From assembly GCF_040183065.1 (NCBI RefSeq), contig NC_091130.1:28194359-28258358 (forward strand): a stretch of DNA of 64,000 nt, in the 5' to 3' direction. Positions 34,841-47,060 of this stretch are shown one piece after another. The stretch is from Periplaneta americana. Its lineage: Eukaryota; Arthropoda; Insecta; Blattodea; Blattidae. Under the pieces are notes generated by a model, which saw nothing but the letters and a program-made list of their open reading frames with translations, ran no database searches and was not told the DNA's origin. Numbering within the stretch: the first letter of the stretch is position 1; each line of letters starts with the position of its first letter. A program made the translations under genes and the position numbers.

Positions 34841-35920
34841 TTAAAGGAAGAAAATTTCATCTAAATAAGAAGACTCGGGGAAGGATGCAAGAATACCGCT
34901 GGCATTACCGCGTTGAATGGCGATACCAATGCGCTGATGTAGATATTGACTGCTTCGAGGGTCCCCAGAAAGCTGCACTAAACTTCTGCCTATGGTGGAG
35001 ATGAGAGCTTTGGCTCCACTACACCATGATCCAAACGTTTCAACCGCAAAAGGGACAAAAATATAATTATCTGCAAGATGTTTATATTTATGGTGTTTAC
35101 TGACAGCGGCACTTTCTGCTGCAGATGCTGGTGTCTTAAAGGTTGAAGACAAATGAGAAGGGGCCAGTGTATCCACACATGTGGAATCCCAAATTAAGGA
35201 TTTGCCTACACGCCACGGGACTAGAGTCAGACTATCGGGTCTCTTGCCGTCTGAACGGCTGATCCCGGAAGGTTCTAAGATGGATGGAACCCCTGAGGAT
35301 GTTAATGCTCTTTTAATGATATCATTGAGCGATGAATGACGAGAGAGACTCCCCTTACTCATGACACAACTTAAGGCATGGTGGCCATAAGAATCTACAG
35401 TATTGCCACAGATACATTTATGAATGTGACAGATTTTGCAACCGAGGCGTAAAGCCACGGAAACTTTAAAGGATTTGGGATTCATAAGGATACCGATGTT
35501 AGGGGAAGGAATTGCATGAAGCCAAGATCCTGAAACATTTTGTTGGAGAGCCAAAAAACGAGCACGACCTGTATCTGAAGAAAAAGATGACTGAAGGGAC
35601 TCCTTAACAAGAGAGATTAGTATTTCATCCCAATTCTTTTGAAGCGCTAGAAAAGACGGAGGATCAGAGTTATGGGAAACCTCACCCCATCGAACTAAAG
35701 CCTCCTGCACAAAAGGGATCTGAACCGAATCACTGTAAGAGGGAAAAATAGATTTTTGATTCGGTCCAAAACCCCGTGCGCAGAAGCTAAAAATGCCGGC
35801 GTACAAATATCACTCAATTTTCTAATACCTAACCCACCAAATTTAATAGGTAGAGAAGCCTGAATCCAACTGAAATCACTAAGAGAAATAGTAAAATTTC
35901 TAAGTAAAAATGCTAATTGC
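34841..35920 (-). pseudogene. Retroelement C-terminal region with zinc-finger and PD-(D/E)XK-like block
   Basis: From the 5' side (35920 down): ISLSDFSWIQASLPIKFGG, GLGIRKLSDI and PAFLAS in one frame; after a frameshift near 35760 the frame continues for about 300 residues. It contains LRLGCKICHIHKCICG..GHHALSC (Cys/His cluster), then RPDSLTLVPWRVGKSLIWD and STCVDTLAPSHL, and ends in FPESSYLDEIFFL. The W-QASLP-GGLGIR and Cys/His blocks are shared by non-LTR elements. RPD..WDxTCVD could be a restriction-like endonuclease core (Asp..Asp). The RT core is missing. Clade not assigned; inactive because of truncation and the frameshift. Confidence 0.7.
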
Positions 35921-37365
35921 TAAAAATGTATTTACTATTAAAAGAACTAACCTTTATCGCAGTGCGTGAGTTTTCCTTGCGTGAGAATGATAATGAATCG
36001 TTGGGTCTATCATTTTGGGCGAATATTCCTGGATCAATATTCCTGGGCGAATATTTTTGGGTAAATTTACTTTTTGGCCAACTTCCATTGTGCGGACTGG
36101 CCTGGTTCCCTTAATAAGCATGGTTCCTTAAAATAATATATTTTAAGAAACAATTAGCCTACTGTGAAACTGGTATTGCAACAACACCATATCTTGTACT
36201 GCGAGCTCTTTGCTGGTTGGTTTCTTTTTCGGTACGTCGCATCTGCCTGTTAACTCTTGCGTTTACTGTAGGCATGCCAAAACCCTGCACATTGTGCAGT
36301 CGCGCACATGGTGCAATAGCCTCTGTGCGATGTGCACTTTCTATTCCCCTCCCTGGAGGGAGTGACTCGCCTTGGAGGGGAACGCGACAGGGCTGTACAG
36401 ACCTACAAAAGCATATCAGCTTTTGTTTTAGTAACGCAGTTTCAGTACGGGTGCTGATTTGGCTGTGTCTGTGAATGAATTATGATAAATAAAGTGAGGA
36501 GTTCACAGATAACGGAGAAGATAAATTACGAATCATATAACATAATTGTTATAATGTTTTCCTCAGCCAACAATAATTATTTTAAAATGAAAGACTTTCA
36601 TCAGCCCATGTCGAGGTAATAGTGTTGTGACAATTTGATCTAAGCCCTTTCTATATCAGCAACAGAAACCCATGCTAACTCTTAAGATTTCACCCCAGTT
36701 TATTTTTAACTATATTAGAGGTTATATGAAAGTAAAGGGAGGTGGAGAGTGTTAGTGGAATGAAAGAGGGGAAACGGGAGTACCCCGAGGAAAGTCTCTG
36801 CAACGTCTGATTAGTCTACCACAGATTCCATCAAGACCGGCTGAGGATCGAATATGGGCCGCCAAGATGAGAGATCAGCGGCCTGATTTTCCTTACTCCA
36901 CGTGTTTTGTTACATTTTTTACTTCATCACATAAGGTTTTAGAGCTGAGGTGTTGATCTTCTAGAAAAATTAAGTTCATTTTATACAGTTACAACTTGTA
37001 CACCCCTGTGTGACGATAAAATTAACTGTGCAGCCTCGGCAGACGGGTTTGCCTTCCAATTTGCCAGGTAATTTTCATCACCTTCTTCAGCTCAGAGCTC
37101 CTTCGTTCACTGCACCGACAATCTGAAAAGTAATTCGTTACTTGCAGGCTGGAGTGATTTATATATGTTGCCTCGTCATTCCCACTCCTTCCTGCCCATT
37201 CATCCCCTCTCATTAATTTTCAGAATCGGATTATATTAACATTCAGACATTCGTTGTAATCTTTATTCCACATTTACTCTGAAAAATTATGTACGTTTCC
37301 AATTATGTGTGTCACCATGACAACAAACCCATAGAATGAAACCAAGGAAAGAAATGCAAATGCAA
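35921..37365. other. Intergenic sequence, nothing recognised
   Basis: 1.4 kb with only short frames that do not resemble proteins. A modestly GC-richer part lies at 36220-36400. Confidence 0.45.
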
Positions 37366-37547
37366 CACAGTTTAGTATATACAGTCACGAAGCTCAATAC
37401 GTAATAAATATGCATCCATAGATAGTTGCTCACCACTAGGATCGCTACTATCGCCTCATTACAGACAATGCGAAATAGTACCTTCACAGTCTATTGTTCC
37501 TAGCACCCTCAAAACTCAAGCTTCGTGACTGTGTATACTAGACTGTG
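37366..37547. mobile_element. 182-bp MITE
   Basis: 29-bp terminal inverted repeats (37366-37394 and 37519-37547), 27 identical, core ACAGTCACGAAGCT. TATAT and TATAC precede the core at each end, consistent with a TA target as in Tc1/mariner-type MITEs. No coding sequence. Confidence 0.75.
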
Positions 37548-37667
37548 AATGCAATTTAAAATTCTATCAAGCAATGGCATCATGAATAATATTATACAGA
37601 ATCCGCCAGATGATGGGGCCTTATAAATAGTTGGATGTTAAGTCAAGAATTTACGAATGTGTGAAAG

Positions 37668-37687
37668 GTTTTTTTTTTTTTTTTTTT
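37668..37687. repeat. Poly-T tract
   Basis: Homopolymer T run; no retroposed sequence recognised beside it. Confidence 0.8.
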
Positions 37688-37884
37688 CAAAATGATATAC
37701 GTCAGATCACGAAGTAGGGAGTATAGTGTATCTTGGATCATTTCTGATTTTTGCTGCTACCTGGCCGACTCAACTGAAGTAGATTGTAGAGAAAGCCGCT
37801 AGGTAGCTCTGGTCATAGTTCAGATTTGATTTATTAAGTGTGAGGTCTATGGACAAAACAATTTTTTTGGTACTACGTGATTGT

Positions 37885-38497
37885 TATACTACGTGTTCAG
37901 TTCAAAGTGTGTCATGAGTCGCTGTATGCCGTCATGTGGCTAGTCGATGAGCCTAGAGAATTCAATTCCTACACTTCCGCAGAGGCGTATTACCTATGTG
38001 CCAGAGAAGTTGCCTAGCAAGTACGGTGTTCATTCTGAAGAGTACTTACCGATACGTACGGTAACGCCTGTAGTGGCAGGAATGTGAACTGTTTGGAAAC
38101 ACGTACTGAGGTAAGTTTTTTCCTTACTGTCGGGATATGGGGAGAGGGTTAAGACGATTACTTACGTATTTGTTGGCATTAACTTCGACGGTCAACATGG
38201 ACACGGAGCATTTGATTTGTATTGTGGAATGTTTCCGTACGCAACCGATGATAACAAATACCCTGCGTACGACTTGCCCGCGCAAAACACAGTTCGAAAG
38301 AGGTTATGGTAGCACACAGACTTTACAGACCGCCATCTGTTGCTACGACGTTCAAGTTATACAGTACACGTTCTCAAGTTCAGTTTGAACGCCTTGAATA
38401 ATAGGCAACTTCTCTGACATAAAAGCTGAAACTCGCTTCAAATCGCTGACTCACAACAGTGACGTCATGACACACTTTGAAATGAACACCCAGTATA
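37885..38497. mobile_element. 613-bp MITE with TA at both ends
   Basis: 33-bp inverted repeats (37885-37917 and 38465-38497), about 30 identical, containing TTCAAAGTGTGTCATGA. A second inverted pair inside, CAGAGAAGTTGCCTA, is at about 38001-38015 and 38404-38418. TA at each outer end fits Tc1/mariner-type insertion. No transposase. Confidence 0.75.
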
Positions 38498-38640
38498 TGT
38501 CTTCTAATACGAAACCAAATTATATTTTAACTATCAATTAAGTACGGTGTGTTCCCTATCATCTAAATATATATATTCATTTCTATGATTTATTCTCATC
38601 TCTAGTTTAGGCAGCTATATTTGTTTATATTTTATTTTAT

Positions 38641-38797
38641 TTTAAGATCATGCCACGAATAAGTCTGAAGTTAAGAGGCCCCCAATTGATCCGGATGCCT
38701 TGAAGAAAGCTGTTGAAGCAGATATGGCTCATACAGGAATTATTCTAAAATCTCAATCGGAGAAGCCTGCAAATGATGGCAAATACATTTTTTAATC
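38641..38797 (+). CDS. Possible small exon or transposase fragment, unrecognised
   Basis: After a good pyrimidine tract and acceptor (TATTTTATTTTAAG, ending near 38646) an open frame reads ATNKSEVKRPPIDPDALKK, then AVEADMAHTGIILKSQSEK and PANDGKYIF before a stop at 38795-38797. RPPIDPDALKKAVEA recalls the start of pipsqueak-type DNA-binding domains in pogo/Tigger transposases, but the following residues do not. There is no donor site inside it. It could be a terminal exon or a degraded fragment. Confidence 0.25.
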
Positions 38798-38799
38798 GT

Positions 38800-40750
38800 T
38801 GTGAGTTTTTACAGCTACTGTATATTTCCACCTATTTTCCCTGTGTTCCAATGTTTCAAGGTACAAGAGGGTATGATTCAAGATACATGAACCTGTTGCA
38901 TCTTGAGACACTTTACATATCACTTCATTATATATATATTTTTTTTTTTTCATCCTTAATAGATCTGTTAAAAGGGGAAAATACCTCTAGGAAGCTGTAA
39001 AGGAATCTTCAATAATATTTCCAGTATTTTTCTTTTAAAAACTTCATTTTTCAAAATTAAAAAAATAAAATGTGAAAAGTGATTCAAGGTACAACAGTCT
39101 CCCCTAAATAGTCTACAATTTATTTCTTGAAAAGGACGTCTTTCACGTGACTACCGTTGAGATGAAAATGTACAGCTTGATTCAGGGATTTTGGCCCCTG
39201 CAAAAAGTAAGTAGAGAGACTGAGAGCGAGTTGCTCATCACCACTGGCGGGCTGGGTCACACAGGTCAGGTCGCGCAGTCAAATTGCTAGTTGGCTGATG
39301 ACGCGCGAAGCGTCCATGCTGATTGGTCCTTTATTTTAAAACTGATCAGCGTACATTATAAACATAATCGCCTCAAGCAAATCAAGCTTTCAGGTTTAAC
39401 TCCCTGTAATCGCCTCAAATGAAAACATTACAAGGGGTATAAACCAAGTGTGTACGTATCATGGAATAAAATAAATACATTGAAAGTGTTTATACCGTGT
39501 ATATAAAAGCTGTACTTACACTTGTCACTGCATTACTTTTTCTGTATTTCTTAACAATTCGTCTGCTCTCAGTGTCTGCCGTCCGTTTTCGTCTGCTAGT
39601 TTCCAGTCTTGTGTTCACATACTTGAGTCGTATAAAGAACCTAGTTTTAACCGTACAATCAACAATAAAATTTCACGTAGAACGTTATGTACGAACATTG
39701 CCACATATTCTTTGGTTCTTTTTATAATATTCCGCCCCTTTTTAATCGTGTTCTTGCCATGAAGCTCATTGTAGATTTTTTCAATATTAATGAAACTACT
39801 TAGCCATGCTGGTGATGGCATGGTTAAACCTTTAAAAGAAAGAAATATGTACTAAAATTTAAAGAGGGCCAAGATGGTGGTGTTTTTTTTAATGTATGTT
39901 TATAAAAAATCTAACAATGAATGCTTTTAATATCTCATTCTAAAGTTAGGAAAAAGGGGCATGTACCAGCAATGAAATGTCAACAACACGTTCATTTACA
40001 ATAATCATTACAACTCAACAATGAATTGTCACTGGAGGCTATTATGATTAACCCACTGATTATACCATAATAATAAAATGTCATAAATCGTTAATATTAA
40101 ATCAATATAATGAGAATTATAGTGAAAAAACATCACTGGTATCAGTCAACCCTCCACGCCTTTGGTATGTAACTGTTAGTATAAGTAGCATGATTATTTT
40201 GTTAATTGTAAGTTATGTACGATCCAGCAGAGATTACAAGAGTAAGCAAATAATTTGTAGGTTAACACAGATGAACCTAATCTAATTATACAAAGCTGGT
40301 ATTAACATAGGCTACTTATATACGCCTATGTGATTTATTCAAACTTACCTGTAGGCTTTAACATTCTCGGTCGTTTCGGCTTTATTTTCATTCATGCTGC
40401 TCGAAAATCAGGAACAAAATCGTCATCTTTAAACTGATCAGAGCGTACTCTGCTTGTATCAAGATTGAATTTATCCTGTCTTTTGCACGCAATTACCCAT
40501 TATTTTTCTATTTCCTAAATCTTTAGGATTGGTAAAGTAAAACAACTCTTTATTTTTATCGTTAGAATTGTTGCATACCGCAACAGCACATCTTTGACCT
40601 GGCATAATGCATTCAAAACAACATAAACAAGAAAAAACACGAGATACTGCTTTGAAGCATTTGAGCTTTGGCGCGCTCAGCTATCTTGTGACGTCAGAAT
40701 CGCTCTCCTTTCCCCGTCAGTCCCTCGCCATCAAGCTCGATACTAATGCA
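38800..40750. other. Intergenic sequence, nothing recognised
   Basis: Nearly 2 kb of AT-rich sequence; no repeat arms, RNA-like structures or protein similarity seen. Confidence 0.4.
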
Positions 40751-42335
40751 ACCTATGAATAGAGCCACTGCCATCGTGATCTAATACATAGACTTACTAA
40801 ATAACTGCCGTAAGGCCGTAAGGCAGACCACGTGACTCGCTTAACAGCTGATCGCGAAAGTCGGTCTTTCAACCATATGAATTAGTTGCAGTGCATGAAG
40901 AATAACATATATTTCTCTGAAATGCAATGTAATCGCGTCAGTAAAATTTTAAACAGTGATTGTGAGACACTTGAGACACAATTCACTTGCAACGTAAGGT
41001 ATAATATTATTTTTGGTGTGAAAATTACGTTGTTGCAGGCAAAGTTCGTATGTGTAATACCTGCCTTTATTTCGATTAAATATTGCGCCCTTATGTGGTT
41101 AAGTGAATTTTTGGTGTTATAAACAGTAAATATGTGTAATAATATACACGTGAAAGTGAAACATTGACTGGGATGTAAAGTAAATTATGATTAGGCCTAA
41201 GTGCAGCGTTACTGATGTTACTCTTGTCTAATCCATTATTGTTAGTTTACCGTATTTGTTTTATTAAATTTAAATTATTGCGCCCTTCTTATGTGTGAAT
41301 AATCTACATTATAAATAATACGTTTGATAATATACACAATTTGAACTAAAAGCGAGATACATATAGTATATTATGAAAAATTAAGTATACCTTATAGTTT
41401 TCATTACTGTTACAGTATCTAGTATTGTAATTAATTGAAATAAAGCACGCTCGATTCATTACGAAATTCTTGCACATTCATTTAAGCACGTTTCAACAAT
41501 TTTCAGTTGCATCGCACGCATATTTTGATGTGTTGACATTCTAGGTTATGTTTACTCTATCAGTACTTACCTTATTTCTATATTCGCAATTATGCATCAT
41601 AATTAAGCATAACGCTACGTATAACTTGTAAATGCAATTTGTCTACACTTCAATTATATTTATTCGTTTCGTACGGTACTCCAGTCTGATTAGTTTAATA
41701 TGTTACCAGGGCTAAACTAGCGTTGAGGTAGTTCCCTTCGTAGTCATACACCTTGCATATACTAATTAGTTCGGTTAGTTCAGGCTTTTATTATGCCTTG
41801 CTTAGAGGATGAAATGCATCTCCACAAAAAATAAATTCAACTGTTTTCAGTTCAGAAGTTACCGGAATTATACCTCAGCGCTCGTTTAACCCTAGTTAAG
41901 TAATATAACCGTATGTACATTTCATAGGAGGGACTGTGGTGAATTTTCTACCTATAAGTAAGGAAGATAACCGTGTTCTGAAGTTTATCCTAAATATATT
42001 CTTCTTTATTAAATCTCAAAATAGCTTCCATTCCAAACTTTAAATGTTGATGCAAACAGGTTATGTTAACATGTAAAACTCCGTTCACATTAAAATAACA
42101 CAGTTTTGTAATTATTTCTGCAACATATTATGCAGTAAGAAGTGAACGTATCTTATACACACATTACACTAGATAAAATTGAGCACCGACACGCATTAAA
42201 GTAATATATTTCACTCAGCTCCGTATACTCAAATAGAAAAGCCCGCCCCATCGAGTGGCGTCACACTTCCTGCATTACGGCCTGGTCTAGATCACGATGG
42301 CAGTGATAGAGCTCTATACAGAGCTCTACCTATGA
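40751..42335. mobile_element. hAT-type element (40759-42327) with 8-bp duplication ACCTATGA
   Basis: ACCTATGA stands at 40751-40758 and again at 42328-42335. Inside, the left end (ATAGAGCCACTGCCATCGTG) and the right end share CACTGCCATCGTGATCTA in inverted orientation. The right end has an extra AGAGCTCTGTATAGAGCTCT palindrome, apparently a local duplication. More loosely matched arms follow (GCCGTAAGGC against GCCGTAATGC). No transposase frame in the 1.5-kb interior. Confidence 0.8.
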
Positions 42336-42589
42336 GAAGTTTAGAAGCCTTGCTTGCGGTCGTATGGCATATGAAATATAATACTATTTTTAACAAATAT
42401 TAACAAGTGAAGTTTTGAAGTATTTAGACTTTTATTATATTTAAATACTAATGTTACAAAGTGAATCGATATTAAATTATATAAATAATTACAACTAGTA
42501 TAAGAAGTGAAAGTAAAGAAACAACAATGAGGAGAAACTTGATAACAATAAATATAGCATGAGAATTAGAAATAGAGGGAAAATAAACT

Positions 42590-42960
42590 AGAAGCTATAT
42601 CAAGACAACAGCAATAAATAGGAAAAGGAGTATAAATAGAGGAAAAGCAACAAGAAAGTTAAACATAACGACAGCAATAAATACAAAAAGCAGCAGACAT
42701 TGAAATCAACATGAAGAAGAAGACTAAATAGTAAGTAGAAAAAAAAGTAAAATGCAAAGATGACAATGAAATAGAAAAGGAAAGGGTAAAAAACGCGAAG
42801 GAAGAGCAAGAGAAGGAGAGAGAGAGATGAAGGTAAGCGAAGGAGCATAGAAGCAGGAATACCGGAAAGAAGAGAATAGAGATGAAAGTGAAGAGAATTG
42901 AAATTAAATAATGGGAAAGGGAACATGAAGGAAACAAATGAGATGTGAAATGCACGACCA
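42590..42960. repeat. GA-rich low-complexity tract
   Basis: Purine-biased on the + strand (runs of AGAAGAAG, GAGAGAGAG, GGAAAGGG). The two long minus-strand frames over it (Phe/Leu/Ser-rich) are composition artefacts. Confidence 0.75.
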
Positions 42961-43544
42961 TGGTTAGAAGAAGAAGTTTTGGTATGGAAAAATCGACATG
43001 GGAGAGAGAATGAATAGGCTAGACCTATATGGAAGACGAGAAATTAAGGTAAAAAAATAAGAAACGTATAGTGTTAAAAACCTGCATGAGTAGTGCTAAG
43101 TCGAAATAATGTAATTTCTTCAATTAATTTTAATTCTTATTAAAACTGACATACGACCCTGTTATCGGATAACGTTCGCTACTGCGCCCTGTTGGACGAA
43201 ATTGCTACTACCACGAAATTACGAATGTACGTGCAATCCTGCATCCGAATCACTTGTGACATCTATCGGGAGTCGGCTAAGTTACAAATTGGATGGAAAA
43301 CTGCATTGCTCTCGAACAATAAATTAAAGCAAGAATCAACTCGTTGGCAAGAATGCTTTACTGCGGATTCCAACAAGATTTCTACGATGGCAGTGGTAAA
43401 TTCAATAAGTGTTGGGCTGCAATATAAACTTTCGCGCCCCTCGGGAAAGAAACACAATGTGACAAGAAAAGGGAATTATGATTTCGGACATGGAATATTC
43501 CAAGTCTGTCAGAAAAGGAAGCGGAAGTACTGTAATAGATTGTA
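42961..43544. other. Unassigned sequence with one unrecognised frame
   Basis: A 117-codon + strand frame at 43192-43545 is the only long one; its sequence does not resemble a protein family I know, and there are no splice-like ends or neighbours to support it. Confidence 0.3.
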
Positions 43545-43954
43545 GTCGCGACGCTCTTATTCCCGGCGTGACTCCTCCTCTTTGCTTACGTCTTAGGAAG
43601 TGATGGCTCTATAAAGTCTAGATAGGTAGTATCGTTCGCCAGTTTTGTTCTTTCGTTGCCGAGCTACCATACGAGGAATCTATTTGCCACACCGTTAAAC
43701 ATTATCATGTCGTAGCTCCTACGATAATAAATCAAACGCATTGTAATTGAGCAAATAATTGAGTGGAAAATAACGTCTTCGTGTGCTTTCTGCGAACGCC
43801 AACGAAAGAGCCAAAATGACGGGAGATTATATTAAGTATTTATCGAGCCTTAAGAAATGAATAACGTCTTCCTCAGCGAATCACAAGACGCACACGTTTA
43901 AATGTAGCCGACCTGCAACGCGATTGGCTGCCGGAAATAAGAGCGACGGGACTA
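43543..43954. mobile_element. MITE with TA duplication (43545-43952)
   Basis: 25-bp inverted repeats (43543-43567 and 43930-43954), 22 identical, including GCTCTTATT and CCGGC. The outer TA at both ends suggests a TA target duplication. No coding sequence. Confidence 0.65.
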
Positions 43955-44500
43955 TATACGTACATAGAATGAACTAAGAAGCTTCACAACAAGTCTAGAA
44001 TGTTTTGGTAGCTAAGAAGTTCCACGAATGTTTTATTACCGAAGAAAATAAATAGTTATTTATGGTACTTGTGAGGTAAGTGCTGACGCCTCGTGCTTAA
44101 ATTACACGAGTGCAATAAAGATCACGCTCACAAGTACCATACGTAATTTTATCCATGACCATAACGAAAAATTATGTTTTATAAAAGAAAATATGTTGAA
44201 AATAAGTCTTCATGTAATCACATACCATGGCATGGAATTTAGAATCAATACGTGTACTAGGTAGGTCATGATGTAGGAGGCCATGATTAGTAAAGAATGG
44301 TATCTAAGGCGTTGGATAAATAACAAATTATAATTAATTATATAATTTTAATATATATTTTTTAATTTTAAACGTGTATTTTCGTCTTTTTGAAGTTTCA
44401 GGGATTATTTAGAAGTGTTCACGGGACTATTGTGATTAAAATAATTTCACATTTTACTTCTGTAAACTTAAGAGGAATATTAAAACTTAATTAATCATCG
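43955..44500. other. Unassigned sequence containing a small snap-back repeat
   Basis: 44061-44075 (TATGGTACTTGTGAG) and 44127-44141 are perfect 15-bp inverted repeats, and inside them CTCGTG pairs with CACGAG. The unit of about 80 bp can form two stacked hairpins. The rest is featureless. Confidence 0.5.
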
Positions 44501-44502
44501 TG

Positions 44503-44587
44503 TCTGTTTAGCTCAGTTGGCTAACGCGTGTTGTTTTAAAATCCTATAAACCCAACTTCGTAGGTTCAAGTCTCCTCGCATCCCAAA
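44503..44587 (+). pseudogene. tRNA-like sequence (degraded tRNA or SINE head)
   Basis: It contains TTAGCTCAGTTGGCTAACGCG, a good tRNA D-arm and A box, and GGTTCAAGTCT, a B box. The acceptor and T stems do not pair properly and the anticodon arm is enlarged, so a functional tRNA is unlikely. Confidence 0.45.
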
Positions 44588-45020
44588 AGGTAAATTATTA
44601 CAAAATTTTAAAAAGATGCATATTAGATATGGATGTAATGTACAAATTACGACGTAGCAGATAGAGAAAAGAGAAGGAGATTGAGTGTATGTATATTTAA
44701 GAAATGGTAATAAAGAAGTAGAGGTAGTGACATCTAGTGACTAATATATTAACTTCTTGAGTAATAGTAGTATGGAAAAGTAGTGTGTACCCGGGTACTA
44801 GGAAAATACTAATGAACTGTGAGATAAAGTTCAAACTGTGAGGTAAAGTCTTTATCTCACTAGTGGAATAAAGTAATGTTGAATAAAAGCCTATTTACAA
44901 ACGCAAAAGTATTTAGTAAAGGCATGTTTTTCGTTATGGTCATGGATAATAAAAGATTTGTTGAACTACTGCCATTCAGTATAACTTATGTTTTGCTTAA
45001 AGCAGAACACAGTGGAAATT
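44588..45020. other. Intergenic sequence with a stray inverted-repeat terminus
   Basis: CCGGGTACTAGGAAAATAC at 44791-44809 repeats the terminus seen at 5153-5185 and 8286-8318. Nothing else recognised. Confidence 0.4.
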
Positions 45021-45029
45021 TCGTATGTC

Positions 45030-45619
45030 CTGGGCACCTAGGTGTTCCATCTCATCACTCACTCATTTAGTATTACACTCAGTAATTTAATTATGCACTC
45101 TTCATCCCCCTATTATTTATTCGCTCGATTTCATACTCTCTCTCGCTATCATAATATTAATACTCGATCACAACGCGATAACACGCTAGAAATTCCACTT
45201 CACGCATCGTCTCTGTATTCCTCATCCTTCACTGTTGCTACCTCTCGTCACTGGAACTCTCTGCCGCCTGAAGTCAAGGGCTGCCGAACATTGAAATCTT
45301 TCAAATCCAAGTTAGAAAATTATCTTATGACGAGTTGCCAAACTAACTTGCTATTATGACAAGTGTTGTATTGCATGTTTCCATGTATTCACATTTTTTT
45401 TTAATGTTCTAATGATATTCAACTTATTTTATATTTTTGTTTTCATATTTTCCGATAATGTTATATCTCTAAAGTTGAGCTATATATAATCTTAATTTTT
45501 CTTATTGTGTGTACTTAGAAATATTGTATTCACTGTATACTTTGTACTGCACTATTTTATTACTACTATTAGTATTATTATTATTGTTATTATTATTATT
45601 ATCATCATTATTACTATTC

Positions 45620-45672
<53 letters not shown>

Positions 45673-45944
45673 GAATAATTGTCTTTTTTTTGTATGCCTC
45701 ATTTATTTTGACCTGCTGTTCACATATTATTATGCTTTTTTCTTTCTTTCTGTATGTTATATATTATGTCTGATTTCTTCTTATTTGTTGTTTATATTTT
45801 TTATTATTATTATTATCTTATTCAGTTTTGTGCGTAAAATTGTAGTGTAATTTGTAAATTTGTAGTGTTTTTGTAACGCAGTCTTTACTCCTGGTTGAGT
45901 GTTAGAGAAGGCCGTATGGCCTTAACTCTGCCAGGTTAAATAAA

Positions 45945-45995
<51 letters not shown>
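45030..45995 (+). pseudogene. 3' end of a CR1/Jockey-like non-LTR element
   Basis: Frame 45042-45359 has the C-terminal signature of LINE reverse transcriptases: HNINTRSQRDNTLEIPLHAS, SSFTVATSRHWNSLPPEVKG, and TLKSFKSKLENYLM. After the stop comes a 600-bp 3' region with ATT microsatellites, then GGCCGTATGGCCTTAACTCT, GCCAGGTTAAATAAATC, and an ATT tail (45950-45995), typical of CR1-like 3' ends. Everything upstream of the C-terminus is missing. Confidence 0.8.
45567..45672. repeat. (ATT)n microsatellite
   Basis: ATT triplets with GTT and CTT variants inside the non-LTR 3' region. Confidence 0.9.
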
Positions 45996-45996
<1 letters not shown>

Positions 45997-47055
45997 GGCG
46001 GTAAAATATGAACAAATAATGCAGTAAGTAGCAATAAGTAATGTGATTTATTTCAGAGGGTTACTCTTTGAGATATTTCAACAAAAATGTTTAATACAAT
46101 TTTACTCGTTCTTTGCTTCCGTTTCGAGATAAACATTGTTTTATATGAAATGCAGAATAAATATGGGAAATGCCTGTTATTATTGAATAATAAATGTTTC
46201 GGTTCTTCATCGTGGATTGCTCTACACCACTTCTGAAAAACAGCCTAGTCTTTGGGTGAAAAAAAGAAACGTCTTACTTCCTTACAGATTACATAACCAG
46301 ATTTACACCAAGAACAAAACGATTAGGTATTATTACTACTTGCTCACATATATGGCACAATAAAAATCACCCGAACACCACAAGAAATATCTCCTTAATT
46401 CCATAGCAGAGTTAGTTCTACCTGCTCTGTCCACAGTATGAAGAGGAAAACTGCAGTCTTAAAACGATCGTCACGCCAATGTTTCACTCAGTTGCCGTGG
46501 CGACACTAGGGGGTTTGAAAATCCCATTAGACTCTTGCTGAGTTACCACACTTTCTATTCTAAATGCTGTGATACTACTGTAGAAAAGCCTTCTCTGGAA
46601 CAGAAACTCTAGTATTTCTACTACTTACTAGAGAATTTACTTATAATATACAACCCCATATCTTGTGGAATAGGCCCCTGTTGTGCTCCCACATGCTGGT
46701 TATGGAGACAATGCAGTATTGGTGATTCGACCAAATTAAACTCAACTTCCCAGCGATTTAGTGACTTGTTTCGAGGGAACTTTAAAAAGATAAAGTGTAT
46801 GAAATTAATCCATATACTCTGGAAGAGCTGAAAAATAGCATTCGGGAAAATACTGTCTTCATTTTTCAAAGGAAACTACAGTGAGTGATGCGTCATTTCT
46901 CAAGCATGTGCCAAAATGTTTGGAACAAGAGGGCAAACAGTTCCAGTATTTCCTTTCTTAATTTAGAAGAATAAATGACCTTTTAACTGCCCATATTTAA
47001 TAACGTTAATAGTTTGGGCTTTATCAAAGCAATGGCAGTGACAGTACACACTGAA
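45996..47055. other. Intergenic sequence, nothing recognised beyond a retroelement scrap
   Basis: At 46153-46185 AGAATAAATATGGGAAATGC continues as in the non-LTR family at 27297. Other frames here are short and unrecognised. Confidence 0.4.
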
Positions 47056-47060
47056 GTCAA

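Noticed and set aside
36840..36900. tRNA-headed SINE remnant around GAGGATCGAATATGGG
   Set aside because: Only a weak B-box-like match; no A box or shared body with the other SINEs.
42600..42961. Two overlapping 100-codon hydrophobic minus-strand frames, possible membrane proteins
   Set aside because: The DNA is a GA-rich low-complexity tract; the hydrophobicity comes from composition.
43192..43545. 117-codon + strand frame
   Set aside because: No recognised motif, no splice or promoter support; kept only as an unassigned region.
44503..44587. Functional tRNA gene
   Set aside because: The A and B boxes are good, but the acceptor and T stems do not pair.
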